Source: Corynebacterium sp. NML98-0116 (GTDB taxonomy: Bacteria > Actinomycetota > Actinomycetes > Mycobacteriales > Mycobacteriaceae). Taken from it: a DNA stretch of 64,000 nt. The DNA is taken from contig NZ_CP017639.1 of the NCBI RefSeq assembly GCF_001767255.1, forward strand, positions 1,758,875 to 1,822,874, read 5' to 3'. The translations under genes were made by a program, and so were the position numbers. Positions 9,910-18,797 of this stretch are shown here, piece after piece; positions within the stretch are counted from its first letter, which is position 1, and the number at the start of each line of letters is the position of its first letter. The notes beneath the pieces were generated by a model. It ran no database searches. It had not been told where the DNA came from and worked only from the letters and a program-made list of their open reading frames with translations.

Positions 9910-10701
9910 ATGAATCAGACGCAAAGGAGAGTCGCCACGTTCATGGCGCTCGGCATCTGCGTTGCCATCGCAGTGGGAGTCGTGGTCTGGAACGCGTCCT
10001 CGCCGGGGCGCTCGAACGCCACCACACAAGCAGGCTTCATTGAGACAACCTCCACCACAACAACTTCTTCCTTATCGACGACCCCTCCGAGCTCTGCACG
10101 CTCTTCCCGGGGCGACTCCGCAGCGCTTCACACCGCCGATGCGTACATTGCCACGACTGCGCCGTCTGCCTACAACCTATCCGCGGACCCGCTGGCCCCT
10201 GCGCACGCGTTTTCCGGTGCGCCAGCCGTAACGGAGCCGACGAAGCAGTACCGCCCGTCGAACGTGGCCCCGGCCGCGCCTGCGTCGCGCCCAGCTGGTC
10301 CCGCCCCAACAGCAGAGCCGCAGCGCCCGAAGCAGCGCTCCCCTCGCCCCGACACGCCGGACGCACCGAACGTTCCAAGTACCACGTCGAGCACCTCGCG
10401 GCCACGGGCGACGCAGCAGGCGCCAACCACCATTTCGACGCCAACCACCATTGGCTCGACGCAGCCGGCATCCCCGACGGTGCTGCCATCTGAGCCGACG
10501 CAGAAGCTTCCCACCCCCACGACGTCAGCGCTACACCCCGGCGCCGCAGCGACGACATCGCTGCCAGTTAACACACCAACACCAACGAGCGAAGAGTCGG
10601 CTCAAGCCTCACAGGAAGACGCATCAACTACTTCCGAAGAGCCAGCCTCCCCAGAAGACGCAGTACCCCCCGCCGCAACTGACGGGCAGGGGCCTGCCTA
10701 G
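9910..10701 (+). CDS. Membrane-anchored Thr/Ser/Pro-rich protein
   Basis: The 263-residue product has one N-terminal membrane segment (about residues 9-28, FMALGICVAIAVGVVVW). The rest is low-complexity and rich in Thr, Ser, Pro and Ala, predicted to be disordered and outside the membrane. No LPxTG motif or catalytic domain is visible. Such proteins often span or decorate the cell wall and may be O-mannosylated in corynebacteria, which is inference here. It converges on manA with a 4-base stop overlap. Confidence 0.7.
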   Translation: MNQTQRRVATFMALGICVAIAVGVVVWNASSPGRSNATTQAGFIETTSTTTTSSLSTTPPSSARSSRGDSAALHTADAYIATTAPSAYNLSADPLAPAHAFSGAPAVTEPTKQYRPSNVAPAAPASRPAGPAPTAEPQRPKQRSPRPDTPDAPNVPSTTSSTSRPRATQQAPTTISTPTTIGSTQPASPTVLPSEPTQKLPTPTTSALHPGAAATTSLPVNTPTPTSEESAQASQEDASTTSEEPASPEDAVPPAATDGQGPA

Positions 10702-11882
10702 ACCCGCGCGTAGAAGCACTGCGCGGAGGTACCCTCCGCAACCTCGAAGGTCACAGCCGGGTCGGCGGCTGGGATCCACGCGGCCTGACCAGGCTTCATT
10801 ACGAAGTCACCCGCGCGCACCGTTCCCTCGGTACACAGGACGATGGCGGGGCCATCGGTGTCCACGAGCAGCGGATGCTCGGCGTCGATACGGTGGGCAC
10901 TCATAATGAAGTCATCCACCGGCAGATGGAAACTCACTTCGTTGTCGCGCTCGGTGGTGTTCGCGAACGGGTCCTCCAACGTGGAGAAGTCCAGCACCTT
11001 GACCAGCTCAGGCACGTCCACGTGCTTCGACGTCAGTCCACCTCGAAGCACGTTGTCCGAGTTCGCCATGATCTCCACGCCGAGCCCGGACAGGTACGCG
11101 TGCAACTGCCCGGCTTGCAGGAAGAGCGCCTCCCCCGGACGCATCTGTACATAGTTCAGCAGGAGTGCTGCGAGGACGCCGACGTCGTTCGGGTACTTGT
11201 CGTGGACCCGCAGGAACATCGCAGCCAGCGGACCAGCCGCGCCAGCTCCGACGTCATCCGCGACGCGCTCGGCGGCCGGAACGATCGCGTCAATCAGAGT
11301 CTTACGCACGTCCTCGGGCAGGGAGATGAACGTCGTGAATACCGCACGGAGTCCGGCTTCCTCCGAAGTGGCGTCGAGAAGCGAGGCGTAGTGGTCAAGC
11401 TCCTCGCAGTTGAGCGCGGCGAAGAACTCGCGAGTCTGCGCAAGCGGGCGGAAACCGGCGAGGGCCTCGAACGGGGTGAGCGCCACGATGAGCTCGGGCT
11501 TCGGGTTCGGGTCCTTGTAGTTGCGCGTCGGATCGTCCAGGCGGATGCCTTCTTCTTCCTCGCGCGCGAACCCCGCCTTCGCCTGCGAGCGCGACGGGTG
11601 CGCCTGGATACTCAGCGGCTCATCAGCGGCGAGCAGCTTCAGCAGGAACGGCAAATGCGAGCCATAACGGTCCGCGACGCGCTTGCCCAGCGTGCCTTCG
11701 GGGTCCGCGGCAATCACGGCGTCGAGGCCCCGGCCTGCGACTTGGGAAGGTGCGGCACTATGGGCGCCGAACCAGAGCTCAGCCTCCGGCGCCTCGCTGG
11801 GCACCTGGGTGCCACGCAGCTGCGCAAGCAACGTGTGCGACCCCCACGGGTAGTTCCGCAGAGCCCCCTGTAGGTGCTCCAT
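10698..11882 (-). CDS. manA: Mannose-6-phosphate isomerase, class I
   Basis: ManA interconverts fructose-6-phosphate and mannose-6-phosphate, the entry to GDP-mannose for lipomannan, PIMs and protein mannosylation. The 394-residue product shows the type I zinc motifs IQAHPS, PKPEL and the active-site block GLGVEIMANSDNVLRGG. The ATG at 11882 is chosen over one 13 codons upstream because AAGGAG lies 6 bases before it and the family N-terminus (LRNYPWGSHT) follows directly. It is downstream of pmm on the same strand, across a 116-base gap. Confidence 0.93.
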   Translation of the reverse strand: MEHLQGALRNYPWGSHTLLAQLRGTQVPSEAPEAELWFGAHSAAPSQVAGRGLDAVIAADPEGTLGKRVADRYGSHLPFLLKLLAADEPLSIQAHPSRSQAKAGFAREEEEGIRLDDPTRNYKDPNPKPELIVALTPFEALAGFRPLAQTREFFAALNCEELDHYASLLDATSEEAGLRAVFTTFISLPEDVRKTLIDAIVPAAERVADDVGAGAAGPLAAMFLRVHDKYPNDVGVLAALLLNYVQMRPGEALFLQAGQLHAYLSGLGVEIMANSDNVLRGGLTSKHVDVPELVKVLDFSTLEDPFANTTERDNEVSFHLPVDDFIMSAHRIDAEHPLLVDTDGPAIVLCTEGTVRAGDFVMKPGQAAWIPAADPAVTFEVAEGTSAQCFYARV

Positions 11883-11998
11883 AAGTGTCTCCTTCGCAAG
11901 TTCCGTCAGTTCCGTCGGCATTGAAACGGTTGAAACAACAGCGTTCCAGGATACCAGCGAGGCGCCGTTTCACGGAACAGCGACGAAGACCACCTGCA

Positions 11999-13384
11999 CT
12001 ATTGGCGAATCACAGCCAAAACTTCCCGCACAATCTCGTCGACCTTTGGCTTCGTTGGGGCCTCGACGTTGAGTCGCAGCAGTGGCTCCGTGTTCGACGC
12101 ACGCAGGTTCAGCCAGACCGGCCCGGGGGCACTGTCTTCGTCGCGAAGTGTGACCGTAACCCCGTCAAGACGGTCAATGTCCGCGACGCGGTCACCGAGT
12201 GCCTCAAGAACGCGCTCGGTGGCAGCCTCTTGGTCATCGACGGTGGAGTTGATTTCCCCGGACGCCTCGTAGCGTTCGTACTGGGCCATCATCTCACTCA
12301 ACGGCTTGTCCTGCTCCGCCAATGCCGCGAGCACATGCAGCGCCGCGACCAGGCCAGAGTCCGCGTTGAAGAATTCCGTGAAGTAGTAGTGCGCGGAGTG
12401 CTCCCCACCGAACATGGCACCTGTCCGCGCCATCTCAGCCTTGATGTACGAGTGCCCCACTCGGGTGCGCACGGGGTTTCCGCCCTGCTCACGGATAATT
12501 TCCGGCACTGCACGCGAGGTGATCAGGTTGTGGATAATGGTCGCGCCCGGGTGCGTCGCGAGCGTACGAGTAGCCACCAGTGCCGTAATCGCCGATGGAG
12601 ATACCGCCTCCCCGCGCTCGTCCACGACGAAGCAGCGGTCCGCGTCACCGTCGAATGCCAGGCCAATGTCCGCCTTCTCTTCGACAACGAATCGCTGTAG
12701 ATCCACAAGGTTCTTCGGGTCGAGCGGGTTAGCCTCGTGGTTCGGGAACGTGCCATCGAGCTCGAAGTAGAGCGGCCGAATATCCAGGTCTCCGAGCACC
12801 GCCGGGACAGTCAGCCCGGCCATGCCGTTCGCAGCATCGACCGCGACCTTTAACGCCTTGCCCTGCGGCAGCGGCACAAGCTGCCGGAGGAAACGCGCAT
12901 AGGAGTCGAGCACATCCCGCTTCTCGACGCTCCCAGCTTCGCCCTCAAACGCCGGAACCCCCTCGATGAGCATGCGGCTGATCTCGGACAGGCCCGTATC
13001 AGTACTGACCGGCGTAGCACCCGCGCGGCACAGCTTGATTCCGTTGTACTGGGCAGGGTTATGGGAGGCGGTAAACATCGCGCCGGCACACTCGAAGGTG
13101 CCTGCTGCGTAGTAGAGCTCGTCGGTCGAGGTCAGTCCGAGGTCAAGAACGTGCAGCCCCTGCGAGGTCGCACCCTCTGCGAACGCAGCGGAAAGCTCCG
13201 GCGAGGATGGCCGCATGTCGTGTCCGACGGCGATAGTTCGCTCGCCCTCGCTGTAAAGAATGTGGGCGAATGCTGCGCCTACTGTGCGGACTGTGTCTGC
13301 ATCAATGGTGGAGCCAACAACGCAGCGAATGTCATACGCCTTAATAAGGTCCTTCAAGGACTCATAGGTGTGCTCAATAGCCAT
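11999..13384 (-). CDS. manB: Phosphomannomutase (PMM/PGM family)
   Basis: This enzyme converts mannose-6-phosphate to mannose-1-phosphate. The 461-residue product has the phosphoserine loop FTASHNPAQYNG, the magnesium loop DGDADRCF, the sugar-binding loop GEHSAHYYF and the C-terminal phosphate-binding domain. The ATG at 13384 gives the standard N-terminus (YDIRCVVG follows). It starts 10 bases after the DUF3499 stop, the same order as Rv3258c-Rv3257c. The ribosome binding site is weak, so translational coupling is likely. Corynebacterial papers call this gene pmmA or manB. Confidence 0.93.
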   Translation of the reverse strand: MAIEHTYESLKDLIKAYDIRCVVGSTIDADTVRTVGAAFAHILYSEGERTIAVGHDMRPSSPELSAAFAEGATSQGLHVLDLGLTSTDELYYAAGTFECAGAMFTASHNPAQYNGIKLCRAGATPVSTDTGLSEISRMLIEGVPAFEGEAGSVEKRDVLDSYARFLRQLVPLPQGKALKVAVDAANGMAGLTVPAVLGDLDIRPLYFELDGTFPNHEANPLDPKNLVDLQRFVVEEKADIGLAFDGDADRCFVVDERGEAVSPSAITALVATRTLATHPGATIIHNLITSRAVPEIIREQGGNPVRTRVGHSYIKAEMARTGAMFGGEHSAHYYFTEFFNADSGLVAALHVLAALAEQDKPLSEMMAQYERYEASGEINSTVDDQEAATERVLEALGDRVADIDRLDGVTVTLRDEDSAPGPVWLNLRASNTEPLLRLNVEAPTKPKVDEIVREVLAVIRQ

Positions 13385-13394
13385 ACAGGCAATC

Positions 13395-13901
13395 TTAGTT
13401 GCTGTGCTCCTCGCCGGTATCTTCGGCGTCTTCAGTGGCTTCGGCTGGGTCAGGGACCACGTGGAGGTGGGAACGCCGCGCATCTTTCTCCGCGGCGAGG
13501 TGCTCCTCGATCCGCTTCGTGCGGTGCACCGGGTGGTTCGAAGTCGACGGGTCGTTAAAGTCCTTGGTGGCCTCGTACTCGATTGGATCTCCGCCGTTGT
13601 CCACCAGCCCGGTGGTCACCCGGCCCGCCTCCCGGACGGCCTGCGCCAGCGCCGTGAGCTCCTCGTCCTCGAGGGCGTGGGCTTCGTCGTCAAAGATGTC
13701 GACGGCCTCTACTCGCACTAGCTCCCAGCCAACGGGGGCCGTGATGTGCGCCGAGTGGCGCTCACAAAGGTCCCACGCATGGGGTTCGGGGTTCGGCGAG
13801 AGCGGGCTGATTACTGCTGTCGATTCCGAGTAGGCATAAATCAGCGTGGCCACAGCAGGCCGGCCACAACCAGGACGACAACACCGACGGAAAGTACTCA
13901 C
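13395..13901 (-). CDS. DUF3499-family protein
   Basis: This protein, about 168 residues, belongs to DUF3499 (Rv3258c-like). It opens with FRRCCRPGCGRPAVATL, a Cys pair that together with a later Cys-His (LCERHSAH) looks like a small zinc site. The C-terminal 70 residues are charged and low-complexity. I place the start at the GTG at 13901 by family comparison; upstream in-frame codons reach 13997 but look non-coding. The function is unknown. It is probably co-transcribed with the phosphomannomutase gene. Confidence 0.75.
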   Translation of the reverse strand: MSTFRRCCRPGCGRPAVATLIYAYSESTAVISPLSPNPEPHAWDLCERHSAHITAPVGWELVRVEAVDIFDDEAHALEDEELTALAQAVREAGRVTTGLVDNGGDPIEYEATKDFNDPSTSNHPVHRTKRIEEHLAAEKDARRSHLHVVPDPAEATEDAEDTGEEHSN

Positions 13902-13995
13902 GCCGTCTAAGCCTAAACCCCAACTTGAGATTTTGGTAGTACGGCCCCGGCGCGCCATGCCCGGTGCAGCGGCAACATCTCTAGAATCTGGGTGC

Positions 13996-14466
13996 ATGAA
14001 CGCGCCAACTCACCACCTTCGGACCGCGCGGGACCGCCACGGTCGTGGGGCCCGCGGCCCGCTGCTGCCCGTTGGCGTTCCGCGTTATCGAACCCGCTCC
14101 GCGCAGTTCGATCAGCTAGTACTGGACACGTACGCACCGCTGCACAACGCGTACTTTGAGCAGCTGGCAACGGTGGACTTGGCCGTCGATACGATCCCCC
14201 GGATGCGCCTGAGCCCCGACGTCGCGCGCTTCAGCGATGAGATTGTTGCCGACGGTCCCGTCCCACTCGGCCGAATCTTGCAGGCGGGCGTGGACCGTTA
14301 CGGGGTGCCCACCCGGGCGCGCTTTGTGCTGTTTCGCCGCCCGATTGAGCAGCGCACTGAGACAGCAGAAGAGCGGTCAGCCCTCATTCATTGGGTACTG
14401 ACCGCCCTTGTTGCTTCGTATATCAACCTGGACCCGCGGGATATCGATTCAGACTTTCCCTGGTAG
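13996..14466 (+). CDS. Metallopeptidase-family (zincin-like) protein lacking HExxH
   Basis: The 156-residue protein is the positional counterpart of Rv3259, between whiB2 and the DUF3499 gene, and has the fold-defining regions of the small metallopeptidase family PF06262 (VPLGRILQAGVDRYG, ARFVLFRRPIEQR). The zinc motif HExxH expected in the next helix is replaced by LIHWVLTALVASY, with only one His and no Glu. The protein is therefore probably not an active protease. It is divergent from the DUF3499 gene. The start at 13996 is a choice among several; the ribosome binding site is weak. Confidence 0.65.
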   Translation: MNAPTHHLRTARDRHGRGARGPLLPVGVPRYRTRSAQFDQLVLDTYAPLHNAYFEQLATVDLAVDTIPRMRLSPDVARFSDEIVADGPVPLGRILQAGVDRYGVPTRARFVLFRRPIEQRTETAEERSALIHWVLTALVASYINLDPRDIDSDFPW

Positions 14467-14475
14467 TGCAGGCGT

Positions 14476-14775
14476 TTAGCCGATCTGCTTCTTCAAGCGG
14501 CGGCGCTCACGGTCCGAGAGGCCACCCCAGATGCCAAAGCGCTCGTCGTGCTCGAGCGCAAACTCGAGGCACTCATCGCGCACGGCGCACGCTTTGCAAA
14601 TTCGCTTTGCCTCGCGAGTCGAGCCACCCTTTTCCGGAAAGAACGCCTCGGGATCGGTTTGAGCACACAGCGCTTGATCTTGCCATTCCTGCTCGACGGC
14701 ACCGAACAGCTCATCGAAGCTCATGCCGACCGCGGCTACGCCACGGATGTCAGCACCATTCGCCATGTCTTCCAC
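14476..14775 (-). CDS. whiB2: WhiB-family regulator (WhiB2/WhcD type)
   Basis: WhiB proteins bind a 4Fe-4S cluster and act with the primary sigma factor; the WhiB2 branch controls septation and division genes. The 99-residue product carries Cys37, Cys60, Cys63 and Cys69 in the C-x(n)-C-x2-C-x5-C pattern, the turn GIWGGLSDRERR, and a basic C-terminus. The GTG at 14775 has AGGGGA 6 bases before it. The neighbourhood (Rv3259-like, DUF3499, pmm, manC, wbbL) is that of whiB2 in mycobacteria. Confidence 0.9.
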   Translation of the reverse strand: MEDMANGADIRGVAAVGMSFDELFGAVEQEWQDQALCAQTDPEAFFPEKGGSTREAKRICKACAVRDECLEFALEHDERFGIWGGLSDRERRRLKKQIG

Positions 14776-15070
14776 GCCGTCCCCTTTCTCCGTCGTTCTT
14801 CGTTTCGGTCAGCTGCGTCGTCTACCCGCTTGAGGGGTGCGACGAGTGACCCTTGCACTCATGCGAGTACACACCGAACCACTAAATAGGTGCAAGCTAT
14901 CGGGGTGAAACCTTGACCTTTTCCGCAAGAATTGCACGCCATCAGTCACACGAGTCACAACAGCCACAGGGGGCTAGAAACGGGGGTACAGTACGGGGGT
15001 ACTACATGTGGTAGGCGAATTGGCTACCCCTTACTAACCGGCCAGAATTTCCACCCATACGGCGTGTCGC
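14776..15070. promoter_or_regulatory. Intergenic region upstream of whiB2
   Basis: This 295-base gap holds no gene that I can support. It should contain the whiB2 promoter and leader on the minus strand and the 3' trailer of manC. Within it, at 14980-15002, ACGGGGGTAC occurs twice with a 13-base period. The G-tracts flanked by C and T fit the loose published pattern for the corynebacterial regulator RamA, but such a short pattern also occurs by chance. Confidence 0.4.
14980..15002. repeat. Tandem 10-base direct repeat ACGGGGGTAC
   Basis: Two perfect copies of ACGGGGGTAC are separated by three bases, a 13-base period that places them on nearby faces of the helix. They lie about 205 bases upstream of the whiB2 start. 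This is a candidate tandem operator. No binding protein can be assigned from sequence alone. Confidence 0.5.
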
Positions 15071-16165
15071 TTACGCATCTGGGGAAAAGCGCACTCCCGA
15101 ATCCGGAATCGTCACACCAGGCCACACTCGCATGCCGCCTTGCAGCTCGCAGCGCGCCCCAATCTGTGCGCCCTCTCCGATCACGCAGCCGTCGATACGC
15201 GAGTTCGCGCCAATCGTGGCGCCCGAGGCGATGATGGAATCGCGGATCACGGCACCGGGCTCAATGGTGACCCCATCGAAGATGACGCTGTCATCCACGC
15301 GACACCCAGCGCCGATCTCCGTGCCGCGTCCAACCGCGGTGCCGCCCATCAAGATGACACCACCCGCGACGCCAGCGGATTCGTCGATAAGCGCCTCACC
15401 GGTCTGGCCCTCCAGCAGCGGCGAGTACGTAATACCGCGCACCACGTCCGAGGAGCCCTGCACGAAATCCGACGGCCTACCCATGTCCCTCCAGTAAGAG
15501 GTATCCACGTAGCCGACCATCTTCGCACCCGACTCAAGCAAACCAGGGAACGTCTCGCGCTCGACAGAGACCACGCGACCAGCCGGGATCTGCTCGATGA
15601 CTTCGCGGCGGAACACGTAGCACCCAGCGTTAATCTGATCTGTCGGCGGATCCTCCGTCTTCTCCAAGAACGCAAGCACATTGCCGTCCTCGTCGGTTGG
15701 GACGGAACCGAACGCGCGAGGATCGGGTACGCGGACCAGGTGCAAGGTCGCGTCGGCGTCCTTCTCAGCGTGGTAGTTCAAAATCTTGCTCAGGTCAGCA
15801 CCGGACAGCACGTCCCCGTTGAACACCATCGCGTTGTCGAAGCGCAGCTTGTCGGCAACGTTTCGGATCGCGCCCCCGGTACCCAGCGCCTCCTCTTCGA
15901 CAACGTACTCAATCTCAAGACCGAAGTCGGACCCGTCGCCGAAGTACTCCTCGAACACCTCAGCGCGGTACGACGTCCCCAGCACCACGTGGCGCATCCC
16001 CGCCTGGCGGATCCGCGCAAGCAGGTGCGAGAGGAACGGGTGCCCTGCGGTCGGCAACATCGGCTTCGGGGTACTCACCGTCAACGGACGCAGGCGCGTG
16101 CCGCGACCACCAACCAAAATGACCGCGTCGGTATTCTCCGGGGTCACGGTGCGGGATGCATTCAC
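15071..16165 (-). CDS. manC: Mannose-1-phosphate guanylyltransferase (nucleotidyltransferase with left-handed helix tail)
   Basis: This enzyme makes GDP-mannose from mannose-1-phosphate and GTP. The 364-residue product has the nucleotide-binding N-terminus VILVGGRGTRLRPLT, the FNGDVLSG metal site and a C-terminal left-handed beta-helix of hexapeptide repeats (EIGAGCRVDDSVI, TIEPGAVIRDSII). It is the Rv3264c orthologue by position. The GTG at 16165, with AAAGGA just upstream, is preferred to an in-frame start 15 codons earlier. It follows wbbL by 25 bases. Confidence 0.9.
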   Translation of the reverse strand: MNASRTVTPENTDAVILVGGRGTRLRPLTVSTPKPMLPTAGHPFLSHLLARIRQAGMRHVVLGTSYRAEVFEEYFGDGSDFGLEIEYVVEEEALGTGGAIRNVADKLRFDNAMVFNGDVLSGADLSKILNYHAEKDADATLHLVRVPDPRAFGSVPTDEDGNVLAFLEKTEDPPTDQINAGCYVFRREVIEQIPAGRVVSVERETFPGLLESGAKMVGYVDTSYWRDMGRPSDFVQGSSDVVRGITYSPLLEGQTGEALIDESAGVAGGVILMGGTAVGRGTEIGAGCRVDDSVIFDGVTIEPGAVIRDSIIASGATIGANSRIDGCVIGEGAQIGARCELQGGMRVWPGVTIPDSGVRFSPDA

Positions 16166-16190
16166 GTGGAATCCTTTCAAAGCGTTCTTC

Positions 16191-17063
16191 TTATTTACTG
16201 CGCGAAACAAACAGTGCCGCCCGCACTTTCAAACCGACCCACAGCAGCGCGCGCAGCGGGGCCTGCCACCAGTGCGGGTGACGGTCAGACTGGAAACGAT
16301 ATGCGGAAGTGTGGTGCGCCGGCACCGTGACTCGCTGGAACTTGCTAGCAACATGGCCCTGGTCATGCACGATGACCGAGGAAGGGCAGTACACGTTCTC
16401 CCATCCGGCGCGGCGCAAGCGGTCTCCGAAGTCAACGTCCTCGAGGTACATGAAGTAGCGCTCGTCGAACCCGCCAATGACGTCGAAGGCGTCCCACCGC
16501 ACGAGCAGGCACGCCCCGGAGAGCCAGCCCGCACTGCGCTGGTGATCCATGTGTTGCTCCGCCTTGTACGAGGCAGAAAATGGGTTGGACGGCCACACCT
16601 CATATAATAAGGCGTGCCCCACGCCGGTAATGATGCCCGGCACCTCTCGCGCACTCGGGTACAGGTTGCCCTCGCAGTCCTCAATGCGCGGCCCTACGGC
16701 GCCCGCCTCCGGTAGTGCGTCCATGCAGGCGCGCAGCGTGTCCACGCTTCCCGGCTGGAACACCACGTCCGGGTTGGAGATCAAGAAGTAGTCACCGTTG
16801 ATCTCTCCCCGCTCGCGACGTGGCCGCAACTCCCGGACCGCGGCGTTGATCGCAGCGCCGTACCCGATGTTGCCGCCGGTGCGCAGCAGTTCGACGTTGT
16901 CGTGTTCACGTGCGGCAGCCTCCGGGGCACCGTCGGTAGAGCCGTTATCTGCACAGATAAGCAGTGTTTGACCCTCGGTGGCGTCGTCAAGCGAAGCGAT
17001 GAGCTGCGCCAAGTGCTTGCCTGGCGAGTACGTCACCGCCACCACGGCGAGTGGAGCTGTCAT
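16191..17063 (-). CDS. wbbL: Rhamnosyltransferase WbbL (GT2 family)
   Basis: WbbL adds rhamnose to the decaprenyl-PP-GlcNAc linker that joins arabinogalactan to peptidoglycan. The 290-residue GT-A glycosyltransferase has the N-terminal VAVTYSPGKHL, ADNGSTDG, the Asn-rich GGNIGYGAAIN block, the metal-binding region LISNPDVVF and GFDERYFMYLEDVDFGDR. It lies upstream of manC and divergent from lcpA, as in C. glutamicum and, for manC, in mycobacteria. Confidence 0.92.
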   Translation of the reverse strand: MTAPLAVVAVTYSPGKHLAQLIASLDDATEGQTLLICADNGSTDGAPEAAAREHDNVELLRTGGNIGYGAAINAAVRELRPRRERGEINGDYFLISNPDVVFQPGSVDTLRACMDALPEAGAVGPRIEDCEGNLYPSAREVPGIITGVGHALLYEVWPSNPFSASYKAEQHMDHQRSAGWLSGACLLVRWDAFDVIGGFDERYFMYLEDVDFGDRLRRAGWENVYCPSSVIVHDQGHVASKFQRVTVPAHHTSAYRFQSDRHPHWWQAPLRALLWVGLKVRAALFVSRSK

Positions 17064-17196
17064 AGCTGCCTGCCCCTCCTATCGGTCCTCTCGGCCAGCC
17101 TTCATGTACACAATGCGAATCAGCTTACCCATCCAAAAGTGTGAGAAGCATCTTGAACTCGCCCACGCACGTGTCTTTTGTTGTTTTCGCACCCTG

Positions 17197-17202
17197 TATA
17201 AT
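17197..17202 (+). promoter_or_regulatory. Consensus -10 box of lcpA, leaderless start
   Basis: A perfect TATAAT ends 8 bases before the lcpA GTG. Transcription would begin at or within a base or two of that GTG, so a leaderless mRNA is predicted. No ribosome binding site is present. Confidence 0.75.
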
Positions 17203-17210
17203 TGCGCCCT

Positions 17211-18773
17211 GTGACTGACTCCTTGAGGCCTGCGCGCGACATCCAGCCCGCCCCATCGCAGATGCGTGACATCTCGCAGTTGGGGCACCCGGTTGTGAAG
17301 ACAACCCTTGCGGTGCTGTCTGCCGTTGCGTTGACGGTGTCGGCCGTCGGCTACTTCACTGTCGGCCGGGTCAGCAATCAGCTCAGCGCCTCTGAGCTGC
17401 GGATTAACGCGGGACGTGGGCAGAGCGACAAGGACCAGATCGACGGCGCGATGGACATCCTGCTGGTCGGCTCCGACTCCCGCACCGACGCCCAAGGCAA
17501 CCCTTTGAGCGAGTCCGAGTTGGCGCACCTCAACGCGGGTGTCGCCGACGGTGAGATCAACACGGACACCATCATGATTATCCGTGTGCCCGACGACGGT
17601 TCGCGGGCCACGGCAGTTTCCATCCCGCGCGATACGTACGTACACACCGACGACTACGGAAACATGAAGATCAATGGTGTCTACGGTGCGCACGCCGCCG
17701 CCAAACGCGAGGAGCTCATCGCCGCGGGCAAGCCGGAGGGCCCGGCACTCGAGCAAGAGGTTGCACGCGCAGGCCAGCTCGGGCTTATCGACGCCATCAA
17801 TGACCTCACCGGCGTGGAAGTAGACCACTACGCGCAGGTTGGCCTGCTCGGCTTCGTCCTGCTTACGGACGCGGTTGGCGGGGTGGACGTCTGCCTCAAC
17901 GCCGCGGTCGACGAGCCACTCTCCGGCGCGCACTTCCCTGCCGGGCAGCAAACGCTCGACGGCGCTCAGGCGCTGTCCTTCGTGCGGCAGCGCCACGACC
18001 TGCCGCGCGGCGACCTCGACCGCATCGTGCGCCAGCAGGCGTACATGGCGTCGTTGGTGCAGAAGGTGCTCTCCGCAGGCACGCTGACAAGCCCAGCGAA
18101 ACTGCGCGACTTGGCAACCGCGGCGGAGCGCTCGGTCACTCTTGACCAGAGCCTCGACGTGATGCGTTTTGCCCAGCAGATGTCCGGCCTGGCCGGCGGC
18201 AACGTCACCTTCACCACCATCCCTGTGACCTCGGTCAACGGTGTCGGCGACTTCGGCGAATCCATCGTGACCGTGGACATCAACGAGGTCCACAGCTTTA
18301 TGGAGTCCGCAGCCAAGGAACAGGTCCCCGAGGACAGCCAACCGGAGCAAGCTCCCCAGCAGGCCGAAGACTTTGCAGGTGCGCAGGTCTCCGTCCTCAA
18401 CGCGGGCTCCGTTCCAGGCCAAGCCCGCGCCACCGGCGAGTGGTTGGCCGACGCAGGCATTACGGTCTCCGATGTATCCAACGCAATGGACGGAATCTAC
18501 TGGGAATCCCAGGTGGTCGCCGCCGACCCCGAAGACCCACGCGCACGCAAGCTCGCCGAGATGCTTGGCGGCGTCCCAGTCACGGCGAACAATGCTCTCG
18601 AACCGGGCAGCATCATCGCGGTTGTCGCGGAAGACTACAACGGGCCTGCGAAGGTCGATCCGGAAGATGCCCAGCAGCATGTGCCCGTCGGCACACCTGG
18701 CGACGATATCAGCGGCATGAGTCTGGGCCCGGAGATCGACGCTGGCGGCCAGGGGCCTCGCTGCGTGAACTAG
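17211..18773 (+). CDS. lcpA: LytR-CpsA-Psr ligase LcpA
   Basis: LCP enzymes transfer glycopolymers from lipid carriers to peptidoglycan; LcpA of C. glutamicum attaches arabinogalactan. The 520-residue protein has an N-terminal cytoplasmic tail, one membrane segment (TTLAVLSAVALTVSAVGYF), an LCP domain with DILLVGSDSRTD, VSIPRDTYV and the Arg-rich DLDRIVRQQAYM, and a C-terminal LytR_C domain (VSVLNAGSVPGQAR onward). It starts with GTG at 17211 and is divergent from wbbL, so the two enzymes of the linker pathway share a promoter region. Confidence 0.92.
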   Translation: MTDSLRPARDIQPAPSQMRDISQLGHPVVKTTLAVLSAVALTVSAVGYFTVGRVSNQLSASELRINAGRGQSDKDQIDGAMDILLVGSDSRTDAQGNPLSESELAHLNAGVADGEINTDTIMIIRVPDDGSRATAVSIPRDTYVHTDDYGNMKINGVYGAHAAAKREELIAAGKPEGPALEQEVARAGQLGLIDAINDLTGVEVDHYAQVGLLGFVLLTDAVGGVDVCLNAAVDEPLSGAHFPAGQQTLDGAQALSFVRQRHDLPRGDLDRIVRQQAYMASLVQKVLSAGTLTSPAKLRDLATAAERSVTLDQSLDVMRFAQQMSGLAGGNVTFTTIPVTSVNGVGDFGESIVTVDINEVHSFMESAAKEQVPEDSQPEQAPQQAEDFAGAQVSVLNAGSVPGQARATGEWLADAGITVSDVSNAMDGIYWESQVVAADPEDPRARKLAEMLGGVPVTANNALEPGSIIAVVAEDYNGPAKVDPEDAQQHVPVGTPGDDISGMSLGPEIDAGGQGPRCVN

Positions 18774-18797
18774 CTTGGCCACCTATGCTTGGCTGCC

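Noticed and set aside
10020-10690. Repetitive ACC/CCA-rich DNA taken as a possible repeat array
   Set aside because: The repetition comes from Thr/Pro codons of one open frame; there are no regular repeats or spacers, so it is not a CRISPR or satellite array.
17079-18782. 567-codon minus-strand frame antisense to lcpA
   Set aside because: Shadow of lcpA; the plus-strand gene has a consensus promoter and complete LCP and LytR_C domains.
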